A stretch of DNA of 64,000 nucleotides, taken from positions 11,329 through 75,328 of the forward strand of contig CAYGRE010000024.1 in NCBI GenBank assembly GCA_964352215.1, written 5' to 3'. Shown here in pieces: positions 51,809 through 59,931 of this stretch. A program made the position numbers and the translations under genes. Position 1 is the stretch's first letter. Each line of letters begins with the position of its first letter. Under the pieces are notes generated by a model. That model was not told the origin of the DNA. It saw nothing but the letters and a program-made list of their open reading frames with translations, and did no database searches. This DNA comes from CAWUKT01 sp964352215 (GTDB lineage: Bacteria > Bacteroidota > Bacteroidia > J057 > JADKCL01).

Positions 51809-53002
51809 TTGAAACCAATCAAAATATTGCAGGTTACGAACCGAATTCCATGGCCTTTAAACGACGGAGGGAACCTTGCAACTTATTACGTCACTAAGTA
51901 CCTGGGAGATCTTGGGCATCAAATGATCCTTGCCTCCCTGAACACTCAAAAGCATCATCAAGACCCTGCCTTAATTGAAGATATTGCCAAGGTATACGCT
52001 TGTGAGATAGATACATCAATCCGGCCTGTAGCACTTTTTAAGGCCCTGTTTTCCAAATTGCCTTACAATATAAAAAGGTTTGTTTCTCCAGAATTCTCGG
52101 ATCTCCTTCAAGAAATAATCATTGAAAATCAACCAGATATCATCCAATTGGAAGGAAGTTACCAGGCGATATTCATTCCAGCCATTCGGAAAGTGAGTAA
52201 GTCCCCACTTATCCTCAGGTCTCATAATGTCGAATGGAGAATTTGGAAGCGACTGGCTGAAAATCAGAGAAATCCCTTTAAGCGGTTTTATTTGAATCAT
52301 CTGTGTCAAAAAATAGAAAGGTTTGAGATTGAAACTTTACCCCTTTTTGATGGAATCGTTGCCATCACTGAAAAGGATGAGCAATGGTACCGGGACCAGG
52401 GTTACGAAAAGGTTTTGAGAACGATCAATGCCGGTGTCAATTTTTCAGAAATTCCTCCTTATAAGACTAACCGATTCTTGAACCGAATTGGGTTTATTGG
52501 GAGCCTGGAGTGGAAACCCAATATAGAGGGCTTAAAATGGTTTATCGAAAATGTTTGGTCTAGAGTAAACGAAGATTTTCCAGATGCCGAACTCCATATC
52601 GCAGGTAAGAATCCTCCGGACTGGATGTCGGATTGGAAAGTCCCAGCTATGAAGTTTCATGGTATGGTCCCCGATTCCAATGCTTTTTTGGACAATGTCC
52701 ACATATTCATAGTTCCGCTTCTTTCTGGTTCTGGAATGCGCCTCAAGGTTGTGGAGGCAATGGCAAGAGGGAAATGTGTAGTGAGTACTCTCGTCGGTGC
52801 AGAAGGAATTCATGTAGAGAACGGCAAAGATATTTTATTGGAAAGTGATCCTGATCGAATGGCGGAATTATTAATCGAAATGTTAAGAAACCCAGAGAGA
52901 AGTACTGAGATCGCTGAAAACGGCAGGAAAACAGCCCGGTCAAAGTATGATTGGCGAAACCTGATTCGTAAATTTGAGGAAGTTTACGAAGCGACCTTAT
53001 GA
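51809..53002 (+). CDS. Glycosyltransferase family 4-like protein
   Basis: 397 residues from a TTG at 51809 (read as MKPIKILQVTNRIPWPLNDGG), the usual N-terminus of GT4/GT-B enzymes; the frame is open back to a TTG at 51776, but the -7 box at 51794 lies inside that extension. N-terminal acceptor domain with IPAIRKVSKSPLILRSHNVEWRIW and a C-terminal sugar-nucleotide domain with IGFIGSLEWKPNIEGLKWF, FHGMVPDSNAFLDNVHIFIVPLLSGSGMRLKVVEAMARG and a conserved Glu for the ribose contact. Retaining GT-B fold. It overlaps the next glycosyltransferase by 4 bp, so both act probably in one surface-glycan pathway. Sugar and acceptor unknown. Confidence 0.88.
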   Translation: MKPIKILQVTNRIPWPLNDGGNLATYYVTKYLGDLGHQMILASLNTQKHHQDPALIEDIAKVYACEIDTSIRPVALFKALFSKLPYNIKRFVSPEFSDLLQEIIIENQPDIIQLEGSYQAIFIPAIRKVSKSPLILRSHNVEWRIWKRLAENQRNPFKRFYLNHLCQKIERFEIETLPLFDGIVAITEKDEQWYRDQGYEKVLRTINAGVNFSEIPPYKTNRFLNRIGFIGSLEWKPNIEGLKWFIENVWSRVNEDFPDAELHIAGKNPPDWMSDWKVPAMKFHGMVPDSNAFLDNVHIFIVPLLSGSGMRLKVVEAMARGKCVVSTLVGAEGIHVENGKDILLESDPDRMAELLIEMLRNPERSTEIAENGRKTARSKYDWRNLIRKFEEVYEATL

Positions 53003-54183
53003 AGATACTGGTGGCATTGTCGAGATTTCCGTGGCCACTTGAAAAGGGGGATAAGCTTCGTGCATTCTATCAAATTAAAGGTCTGAGTGAAAATAATGAA
53101 ATTCATCTTGTCTGTCTGTCCGATGAGAAGATCCCTACAGAAAGTCTGAAAGAGCTGAGCTTTTGTGAGAGTATTCATATTATTCCTCATGGAAGGTCAA
53201 AAAGAAATCTGAATCTATTAAGGGGTGTTTTTAATAGGCTTCCATTCCAGGTAAACTATTTTCGTTCACCTGCAATGAAGGAAAAAATTCAGGTAGTGAT
53301 CAAGGAGAAGTCAATTGATGTCGTAATGGTTCAATTGATTCGATTGGGGTTGAATCTCCCTTCGAGCTCATTTGTTGAAAGGGAGCCGGGATGGTTTCTT
53401 GATTATATGGATTGCTTCAGTATTGGGATGGAAAACAGGATTTCAAAGTCTCAATGGCCGGTAAAACCCATGGTTCGTATTGAGGCTAAACGCCTCAAAG
53501 CCTATGAACAGCAGATTGCCGCCAGGTTTGATGAATATTCCATCATTTCTAAACGGGATGCGGACGGACTGGCTGATCATCTTCGGGAGTTCGCCCATAT
53601 CCTGCCCAATGGGGTAGGAGAGCATTTTTTTTCGGTTCCTTCCGTGACCCCAGAAAAGCGTTACGATTTGATTTTTTTCGGAAACATGGGTTATCAACCG
53701 AATGTGGAAAGTGCTAAATACCTGGTTGAGGAGGTAATGCCCTTGTTAAGGAATCTTGGTGTTGATGCAAAATTGTGTATTGCCGGGGCGAGGCCAGCCA
53801 AATCCATACTTGCTTACAGTGGCTCCCAAATTGAAGTGACTGGTTTTGTAGATGACATTAAGCAATACGTTTTGGCTTCTCGATTGGCTATTGCACCCGT
53901 TATTGGGGGGCAAGGACTTCAAAATAAATTGATCGAATCCATGGCACTGGGGATTCCTACCTTAACTACTCCTTATGCACACCAAGCTTTGGGAGCTCAT
54001 GAAGGGAAAGAGATTGTTGTCTGTGAAGATGCTGCTTCATTTGCTCAGCAGATCAAGTATTATCTGGAGCATAGAGAAGAGGCAGAGGAAATCGGGCAGG
54101 CAGGAAGAAGTTTTGTTGAAAGAAATTACAGATGGGGAGCAAAGAACAAGCAATTGGAAGATATCTTATTGCGTATTTTGTAA
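52999..54183 (+). CDS. Glycosyltransferase, TIGR03087/GT4-like
   Basis: 394 residues. The start MKILVALSRFPWPLEKGDKLRAFYQIKGLSENNEI and the middle FLDYMDCFSIGMENRI, SKRDADGLADH and LPNGVGEHFF are characteristic of the exopolysaccharide-linked GT4 subgroup (TIGR03087 type). The C-terminal domain has YDLIFFGNMGYQPNVESAKYLVEEVMPLL, VTGFVDDIKQYV and APVIGGQGLQNKLIESMALGIPTLTTPYA. Its ATG overlaps the stop of the preceding glycosyltransferase (ATGA). The protein is related to that neighbour over its whole length, consistent with an old tandem duplication. Substrates unknown. Confidence 0.87.
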   Translation: MKILVALSRFPWPLEKGDKLRAFYQIKGLSENNEIHLVCLSDEKIPTESLKELSFCESIHIIPHGRSKRNLNLLRGVFNRLPFQVNYFRSPAMKEKIQVVIKEKSIDVVMVQLIRLGLNLPSSSFVEREPGWFLDYMDCFSIGMENRISKSQWPVKPMVRIEAKRLKAYEQQIAARFDEYSIISKRDADGLADHLREFAHILPNGVGEHFFSVPSVTPEKRYDLIFFGNMGYQPNVESAKYLVEEVMPLLRNLGVDAKLCIAGARPAKSILAYSGSQIEVTGFVDDIKQYVLASRLAIAPVIGGQGLQNKLIESMALGIPTLTTPYAHQALGAHEGKEIVVCEDAASFAQQIKYYLEHREEAEEIGQAGRSFVERNYRWGAKNKQLEDILLRIL

Positions 54184-54246
54184 GAATTTTCAGTATTCCA
54201 AAACAGGAGATTACAAATTGGGTTAAGCCTAATAATCAAGAACAGT

Positions 54247-54254
54247 TATCTTTA
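54247..54254 (+). promoter_or_regulatory. -7-like box abutting ribBA
   Basis: TATCTTTA (one mismatch to TAnnTTTG) ends 4 nt before the ATG at 54259, suggesting a leaderless ribBA transcript. Confidence 0.45.
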
Positions 54255-54258
54255 AGGT

Positions 54259-55473
54259 ATGAGTGACATCAAAGTAGATTCCATTGAATCAGCCATAGAA
54301 GACATTCGGAATGGAAAGCTTATCATTGTCGTAGACGACGAAGACCGTGAGAATGAAGGCGATTTCATTGTTGCTGCGGAGTTTGTAACCCCTGAAGCGG
54401 TTAACTTTATGGCTACTCATGGCCGGGGGCTGATTTGCATGGCTTTACCAGAGAAGAGGTGTGAGGAGCTTGATCTGGGCTTGATGGTAGGAAATAACTC
54501 TTCTTTGCATGCTACTCCTTTCACCGTTTCGGTTGATTACTTGAAGGATGGCGTTACAACTGGTATTTCTGCTTCTGACCGTGCCAAGACCATTAAGGCA
54601 TTGATTGAACCAGGAGCCAGAGCAGAAGATTTTGGGAGGCCGGGTCATATTTTTCCACTCAAGGCAAAAGCTGAGGGTGTATTGAGGAGAGCAGGTCATA
54701 CAGAGGCTACCATTGATTTTGCCAGGCTTGCCGGGCTTGACCCTTCAGGTGCATTGGTCGAGATAATGAATGAGGATGGGTCTATGGCAAGGCTCCCTCA
54801 ATTACGTGCAATTGCCGACAGGTTTGATCTGAAACTGGTTACGATTGCAGATCTCATTGAATATCGCCTGAAGCATGATAGCTTAATTTCCCGCGAAATT
54901 GGGGTGGAGATGCCTACCCAAATGGGGGATTTTGAGTTGATCGCTTTTCGTCAGACCTCTACTGATATGATCCACCTTGCATTGCTTAAAGGATCTTGGG
55001 AGCCTGATGAGCCAGTTCTGGTCAGGGTGCACTCTTCATGTGTCACAGGAGATATATTTGGCTCCTGCCGTTGTGATTGTGGTGAACAGTTGGAAAAGGC
55101 TATGGAAATGGTCGAGAAGGAGGGAAAAGGGGTAATTATATATATGAACCAGGAAGGGCGAGGAATCGGTCTGCTGAATAAATTGAAAGCCTACAAATTG
55201 CAAGAGCAGGGAATGGATACTGTCCAAGCCAATTTGGCTTTGGGCTTCAAGATGGATGAAAGAGATTATGGGGTAGGAGCTCAAATTCTGAGAGACTTGG
55301 GGGTGAGCAAAATGAGGTTGATGACAAATAACCCCAAGAAGCGTTCCGGTTTGATCGGGTATGGTCTTGAAATTGTCGAAGAAGTTCCTATAGCTGTTCC
55401 TCCAAATCCACATAATTTTGAATACCTGAAGACGAAACAAGATAAAATGGGGCACGACCTCCACATCCGATAG
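54259..55473 (+). CDS. ribBA: Bifunctional DHBP synthase / GTP cyclohydrolase II
   Basis: 404 residues for riboflavin synthesis. The N-terminal RibB domain (1 to about 200) makes 3,4-dihydroxy-2-butanone 4-phosphate from ribulose 5-phosphate: VVDDEDRENEGDF at 24-36 with the acidic metal ligands, THGRGLICMAL, and GHTEATIDFARLAGL with the conserved His and Glu. The C-terminal RibA domain opens the GTP imidazole ring: zinc ligands Cys261, Cys272 and Cys274 in SSCVTGDIFGSCRCDCGEQ, then YMNQEGRGIGLLNKLKAYKLQ. Both active sites look intact. No FMN riboswitch is possible here because the start codon directly follows the promoter box. Confidence 0.96.
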   Translation: MSDIKVDSIESAIEDIRNGKLIIVVDDEDRENEGDFIVAAEFVTPEAVNFMATHGRGLICMALPEKRCEELDLGLMVGNNSSLHATPFTVSVDYLKDGVTTGISASDRAKTIKALIEPGARAEDFGRPGHIFPLKAKAEGVLRRAGHTEATIDFARLAGLDPSGALVEIMNEDGSMARLPQLRAIADRFDLKLVTIADLIEYRLKHDSLISREIGVEMPTQMGDFELIAFRQTSTDMIHLALLKGSWEPDEPVLVRVHSSCVTGDIFGSCRCDCGEQLEKAMEMVEKEGKGVIIYMNQEGRGIGLLNKLKAYKLQEQGMDTVQANLALGFKMDERDYGVGAQILRDLGVSKMRLMTNNPKKRSGLIGYGLEIVEEVPIAVPPNPHNFEYLKTKQDKMGHDLHIR

Positions 55474-55535
55474 TTTTTTTGATTTTGAACTTGGTTTTGG
55501 AATGATATTTGCACTGGTTTCCTAAAACCAGGCCT

Positions 55536-56492
55536 ATGTTTCGCTCATCACTTATTTTAGTCATACTTCTTGCACCCCTTTTTTCTACTGGGCAGGTGGT
55601 AGATGGGATCAAAAGTTCATCTGACCGCTATGAAGCAGCCAGAAGTGAAGAATACTCGAACCCGACCACCACGTATTTTTCGAATACTCCTACTAATCCT
55701 TCGGCTCCAGTGTCTGATTATCCAAACTCTTCATCCGGAAATTTGGGTTCCGATATCCCATTTTATGGAATCGATGATCAATTTGGTGCCTCGAATTCTA
55801 ATATTATTCTTCCCGTGGAGATTTCTGATCCTGAAGATTCGTATAAATCAAGAGAGTGTGGCTATCAGGCAAAGGGAGCTTCTCAGCCAGAGAGTGATTG
55901 GGCACTTTACAGTGATCAGATAAGGGATTTGGAAAAAGAGGAGTTTACAGCCTATCTACTGGAGGAGTCCAAGCGGGGGCGGCACAGGAGGTTTTTTGCT
56001 GAGTTTCGTGCACAGAGCGCGGTGAGAACCGAGTACGGTATCCTATTGCCTCGGGCGCAATCAGGATATGGAGTCTTTTCCACAGATCTGAGAATGAATC
56101 AAATCATTGAGGTAGGGAATTCATTTGTTTCGACTTACAGGACTTGGGATTGGCAGGTTTTGAAGGCTAGAATCATTGATTGGAAGCACTGTTCTTTTTC
56201 TCTTGGGGGAGGAATGGTTTTCGAACAATACAACAATAATATTTTTGGTGAAGCGACAGCCGAATTTGCATTCAACTTTTTTAAGGGTCGGCTTTACATT
56301 CCTCTGGAAGGAAGAATGGCGATAAATGAGGGTATTGTTATCAGAACGGAAATGTCAGCCATTGGGAATTGGCTTATACATGGAGGGGCGCATAATTCGA
56401 TTTTTTTCTCCGCCGGGTATGCTCAGCAGAATTATTTCCAGGAGGTCCGGACAAATGGAATTGTCCTGGGAATTCATTGTAAATTCTTTTGA
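55536..56492 (+). CDS. Exported protein, probable outer-membrane beta structure
   Basis: 318 residues from the ATG at 55536 (MFRSSLILVILLAPLFSTGQ signal peptide). A Ser/Asn/Pro-rich low-complexity stretch (about 20-110) precedes a region with ESDWALYSDQIRDLEKEEFTAYLLEE and strands of barrel type (RRFFAEFRAQSAVRTEYG, HCSFSLGGGMVFEQYNNNIFGEATAEFAFNF, SIFFSAGYAQQNYF) and a C-terminal FF. No family recognised. A small hairpin (CTGGTTT / AAACCAG) lies just before the start codon and could affect translation. Its 3' end overlaps the convergent membrane-protein gene by 19 bp. Confidence 0.75.
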   Translation: MFRSSLILVILLAPLFSTGQVVDGIKSSSDRYEAARSEEYSNPTTTYFSNTPTNPSAPVSDYPNSSSGNLGSDIPFYGIDDQFGASNSNIILPVEISDPEDSYKSRECGYQAKGASQPESDWALYSDQIRDLEKEEFTAYLLEESKRGRHRRFFAEFRAQSAVRTEYGILLPRAQSGYGVFSTDLRMNQIIEVGNSFVSTYRTWDWQVLKARIIDWKHCSFSLGGGMVFEQYNNNIFGEATAEFAFNFFKGRLYIPLEGRMAINEGIVIRTEMSAIGNWLIHGGAHNSIFFSAGYAQQNYFQEVRTNGIVLGIHCKFF

Positions 56493-57682
56493 TCTATGGG
56501 CTTTCTGCCGGAGCACTCTAGGACTTCACTGGCCCATTTCCGCCATTTCCTTTCCTTGATAATAAATTCGATTGACTCGGCTTTTTGACATTCCCTGCAA
56601 GTTTTATCTGCAAAGGCTTTGTAGACTTTACTGTGAGGGAAATTTGGTGCATGTAGAATTTCATTGGCTAAATTCACCAAGTAAAAAGTCTTAATTTCTC
56701 CGTCTAAGGATAATTCTTCTTGTCCTTCTGTATTAATGCAGTGCGTACTCTCTTTGTGGGTAATTATGAGAAGAGAGCTTTGTTGCTTGCTGTATATGCT
56801 CCAGGACAAATAGGACGGCCACAGATAAAAGGTATGCAGAAGTGGTAGTATGCCAAAAAGGAGGATGATCAAACTGTGAAATTCTCTTTTTATTCGAAAT
56901 CGTTTGGGTTGCCACTCTTTTTCTTTGTGAAACAGTACCAGTAGGTTGACCAACATAACAACGTTCCATGGCCATACCACTGCATTGTAATTCCTTCCCA
57001 ATGGGCCCAAAGCGAGGAGTATAAATATATGCATGGAGACCAAGCCAAGGATGGCTATTTTTCGGGTTTTAATGAAGACGAGTCCGAGGCCCATTCCGGC
57101 TTCCAAAAAAGGAACCAAATAACACGTATTCCTGATCCATGAGTTGGCTAATTCTGGCCCGATAATTCCCTCCAATAAATATGGCCAGGATTGTTCGAAA
57201 AAGTTGAGGTTCCATTTGTGGAAACCACTCCAGAAGTAAATGAAAATGGTCAGAATACGCAGTGTATTTAGAAAACTTAAGTCTCTTTGTTTAGATAATG
57301 CTATTGCAATAAAAGAAAGGGTAAAGTACCATGTCCATGGGTGTGCTCTGTTGATGTCCTCGAACATTGCTATCAGGGAAATAGCTGCAATGAAACCGGT
57401 GGTAAAATTCCTTCTCGGAATAAACAATGAAAGAAAGCATGTCCCGATTAGTAAAACTAGAATGGTCTTATGTGGGAGGGGTAGTGTCCAGTTTTCTCCC
57501 AATAAGGGTACGATTGGAAAATCCCGGTTACTGGTCCAAAGAGGAATACTTAGAAACAGGGTAAAAATGAATCCCACTGAGATTACCAGATGAAAGATGT
57601 TCTTCCTCTGGGTAGGGGTTGGGTTATTTTGCCTGGCGAGATTGGTCAGTGCAAAAAGAGATGCCAGGATTGGGGTGTTCAA
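56474..57682 (-). CDS. Polytopic membrane protein, HTTM/DoxX-like
   Basis: 402 residues with about 8 hydrophobic segments (LVISVGFIFTLFLSIPLW, ILVLLIGTCFLSLFI, FTTGFIAAISLIAMF, FTLSFIAIALS, ILTIFIYFWSGFHKWN, IAILGLVSMHIFILLAL, VVMLVNLLVLFH, LIILLFGILPLLH). The GFHKW motif after TM5 resembles the HTTM/DoxX-like group, whose roles are poorly known. The C-terminal 100 residues are soluble with CRECQK, a possible redox or metal pair. It starts with TTG at 57682, overlapping the esterase stop (TTGA), so translation is coupled. Assignment to HTTM is tentative. Confidence 0.72.
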   Translation of the reverse strand: MNTPILASLFALTNLARQNNPTPTQRKNIFHLVISVGFIFTLFLSIPLWTSNRDFPIVPLLGENWTLPLPHKTILVLLIGTCFLSLFIPRRNFTTGFIAAISLIAMFEDINRAHPWTWYFTLSFIAIALSKQRDLSFLNTLRILTIFIYFWSGFHKWNLNFFEQSWPYLLEGIIGPELANSWIRNTCYLVPFLEAGMGLGLVFIKTRKIAILGLVSMHIFILLALGPLGRNYNAVVWPWNVVMLVNLLVLFHKEKEWQPKRFRIKREFHSLIILLFGILPLLHTFYLWPSYLSWSIYSKQQSSLLIITHKESTHCINTEGQEELSLDGEIKTFYLVNLANEILHAPNFPHSKVYKAFADKTCRECQKAESIEFIIKERKWRKWASEVLECSGRKPIDQKNLQ

Positions 57683-58347
57683 AGTCCGGAAATCTTGTGA
57701 TGGATGTCTTTAAGGATTTGTGTATCCATATGATGGCCTCCTTCAAAACTTAACCACTCCATGGTAGGGTGAATTTTTTGAAGATTCTCACGGTGTTTTT
57801 TAGCCTGTTCCTGGGAGATATACTGATCTTTATTCCCGATGACAGTATAAAATCCCATCCTTTTGAATTTTTCTACCCACTCTTCAGGGAATTCTTCGGG
57901 TACTGATCCAGCCCATAGGATGAAATTGTCTGGGTTGATTTGACTGGTTTTCATCCATCTCCATGCAGTTGCTACTCCTTGGGAAAACCCAAGAATAGTA
58001 AAACTTATGGTGGAACTGGCTGTTTCCTCCTTTACCCTATTGTGAAGAAGATCCAGGTATGCTTTTTGATCTACTATTTCATCTAATCGGTCAACTTTGG
58101 TCATCCAACTTGCACCCACTCGTCCAAAAACACCATCCAGGTAGAACCTAGAGATTCCTTCGGGAGCAATAATTATGGTTTCTTCATCAAGAATAGGCTC
58201 GAAATGCTTGATGAAATATTCAGCTAGTTGACCATATCCATGGAAAACATACCACACATGCCTCGTTCGTTCAGAAAAAGTTCCCAGTTGGAAATACCTT
58301 GCTGTTTTCGGAACCTCGATTTTATTAAGTGATGCATCTCTACCCAT
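57679..58347 (-). CDS. Alpha/beta hydrolase, carboxylesterase/phospholipase type
   Basis: 222 residues. HVWYVFHGYGQLAEYF carries the oxyanion-hole HG, ILGFSQGVATAWRW gives the nucleophile Ser in GFSQG, GNKDQYIS supplies the acid, and GGHHMD the catalytic His, all in the correct order for the small carboxylesterase/acyl-protein thioesterase class. No signal peptide, so cytoplasmic. Substrate unknown. It is coupled to the downstream membrane-protein gene by a TTGA overlap. A -7 box ends 7 nt before the ATG. Confidence 0.92.
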   Translation of the reverse strand: MGRDASLNKIEVPKTARYFQLGTFSERTRHVWYVFHGYGQLAEYFIKHFEPILDEETIIIAPEGISRFYLDGVFGRVGASWMTKVDRLDEIVDQKAYLDLLHNRVKEETASSTISFTILGFSQGVATAWRWMKTSQINPDNFILWAGSVPEEFPEEWVEKFKRMGFYTVIGNKDQYISQEQAKKHRENLQKIHPTMEWLSFEGGHHMDTQILKDIHHKISGL

Positions 58348-58354
58348 ACTTGTG

Positions 58355-58362
58355 CAAAAATA
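58355..58362 (-). promoter_or_regulatory. -7 box abutting the esterase gene
   Basis: The minus strand reads TATTTTTG, exact TAnnTTTG, followed 7 nt later by the ATG at 58347; the transcript would be leaderless or nearly so. Confidence 0.55.
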
Positions 58363-58479
58363 GGGGGATTATAATAGCACTCAAACGCATTCTGTTTGAT
58401 TCTGGAATTCGAAGTACTAATTTCGAATTTGAAGAATGGCAAGATGCCATGCAGAGTAGCTATATAAGAAAGTATCTGA

Positions 58480-59823
58480 ATGAAAAGAATTTTTGTGATC
58501 GGGGCTGGGCGCTCCACGACAACTATGATCCAATATTTACTGGATCATGCGGAAATGGAAGATTGGATGGTGAAAGTTGGTGATATCGATCTTTCGGCAG
58601 CTGAGGAAAAAGTAAATGGACACCCAAGGGGGATTGCGGTCTTGTTTGATGCTTTTGACAGGGATCACCGGCGCAAACTGATCGAGGAAGCAGATTTGGT
58701 AATCTCTCTCCTTCCGCCAAAGCTTCATATTATCGCCGCTGAAGATTGTCTTGATCTGGATACTAACTTAGTGACAGCTTCCTACGTTTCCCCAGATATG
58801 GAGATGATGGATGAAGCTGTCCGTGCTGGAGGATTGATCTTCTTAAACGAAGTAGGAGCTGATCCTGGGATTGACCATATGAGTGCGATGGATATGATCC
58901 ACAGAGTCAAAGAAAGAGGGGGGAAAGTCACCGCATTCAGGTCTTATTGCGGGGCAGTCATCGCACCGGAGTCCAGCAACTTATGGGGGTATAAATTTAC
59001 TTGGGCACCCAGGAATATCATCTTGGCTGGTCAAGGGATTGCTCAATACCGGCGGAATGGAAAGATCAAATATCTGCCCTATCACCATCTTTTCCGCCGC
59101 TATGATGAGGTGGATATCCCAGGATATGGGAAGTTCGAAGCCTATGCCAATCGGAATTCCTTGTCTTATATACCCCTTTATGAATTGGAGGATGCTAAGA
59201 CCATTTACAGAGCGACATTACGCCATGCAGGATTTTGTGATATGTGGCAGGCCTTTGTCGAGATTGGCCTGACGGACAATAGTATGAAGTTGTCCAATAG
59301 CCAGGGGATTACTTACAGGGACTTCATATTCTCCTTCATAAATGAGGTTCCTGGAAAGTCTGACCTGGAAAGTCTTGCTTTATTTTTAAAACGGTCCTCC
59401 GATGATCTTGTTGTTCAGAAAATAGTAGCCCTTGGACTATTGAGCGATGAAGTCTACCCGAATGACGGGGCCTCTCCAGCAGACATCCTTCAGTATGTAT
59501 TGATGAAGCACTGGGAATTCAAGGAAGATGACACTGATATGTTGGTCATGCAGCACAAGCTGGATTATGAGCTAAATGGCCAGATTCACCAGATGACTTC
59601 CTCGATGGTTGACAAAGGCCTGGACCATGATCATACTGCTATTTCCAGAACTGTTGGCCTGCCAGCTGCAATGGCGGCAAAATTGATATTGAGAGGGGAG
59701 ATTCCTGAAACGGGGGTTCTAATCCCTAAATACAAGTCTATCTATGCTCCAATCTTGAAAGAATTGGAAGATTACAACATTTCTTTTCACGAGGAGGATA
59801 AGATTCTAAGCACAACAGCCTGA
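58480..59823 (+). CDS. Saccharopine dehydrogenase-like oxidoreductase
   Basis: 447 residues. The Rossmann start reads FVIGAGRSTTTMIQYLLDH, then ADLVISLLPPKLHIIAAEDCLD and TASYVSPDMEMMDEAVRAGGLIFLNEVGADPGIDHMSA, the typical NAD(P) domain of the Lys9/saccharopine reductase family. The C-terminal catalytic domain includes FRSYCGAVIAPESSNLWGYKFTWAPRNIILAGQG and YRATLRHAGFCDMW. Related enzymes convert saccharopine or carboxynorspermidine; genuine lysine metabolism cannot be confirmed because no other lysine gene is nearby. The ATG at 58480 begins the nucleotide-binding motif. Confidence 0.9.
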   Translation: MKRIFVIGAGRSTTTMIQYLLDHAEMEDWMVKVGDIDLSAAEEKVNGHPRGIAVLFDAFDRDHRRKLIEEADLVISLLPPKLHIIAAEDCLDLDTNLVTASYVSPDMEMMDEAVRAGGLIFLNEVGADPGIDHMSAMDMIHRVKERGGKVTAFRSYCGAVIAPESSNLWGYKFTWAPRNIILAGQGIAQYRRNGKIKYLPYHHLFRRYDEVDIPGYGKFEAYANRNSLSYIPLYELEDAKTIYRATLRHAGFCDMWQAFVEIGLTDNSMKLSNSQGITYRDFIFSFINEVPGKSDLESLALFLKRSSDDLVVQKIVALGLLSDEVYPNDGASPADILQYVLMKHWEFKEDDTDMLVMQHKLDYELNGQIHQMTSSMVDKGLDHDHTAISRTVGLPAAMAAKLILRGEIPETGVLIPKYKSIYAPILKELEDYNISFHEEDKILSTTA

Positions 59824-59931
59824 AATACTGGTGGAAACGAAACTATTCTCTGCTTTAAGGGTCATTCCTAAAGGTTCTGTATTGGGGACTCATTGAGTTA
59901 ATATGTTCCATCATCTGTGTAAATTCAATTT

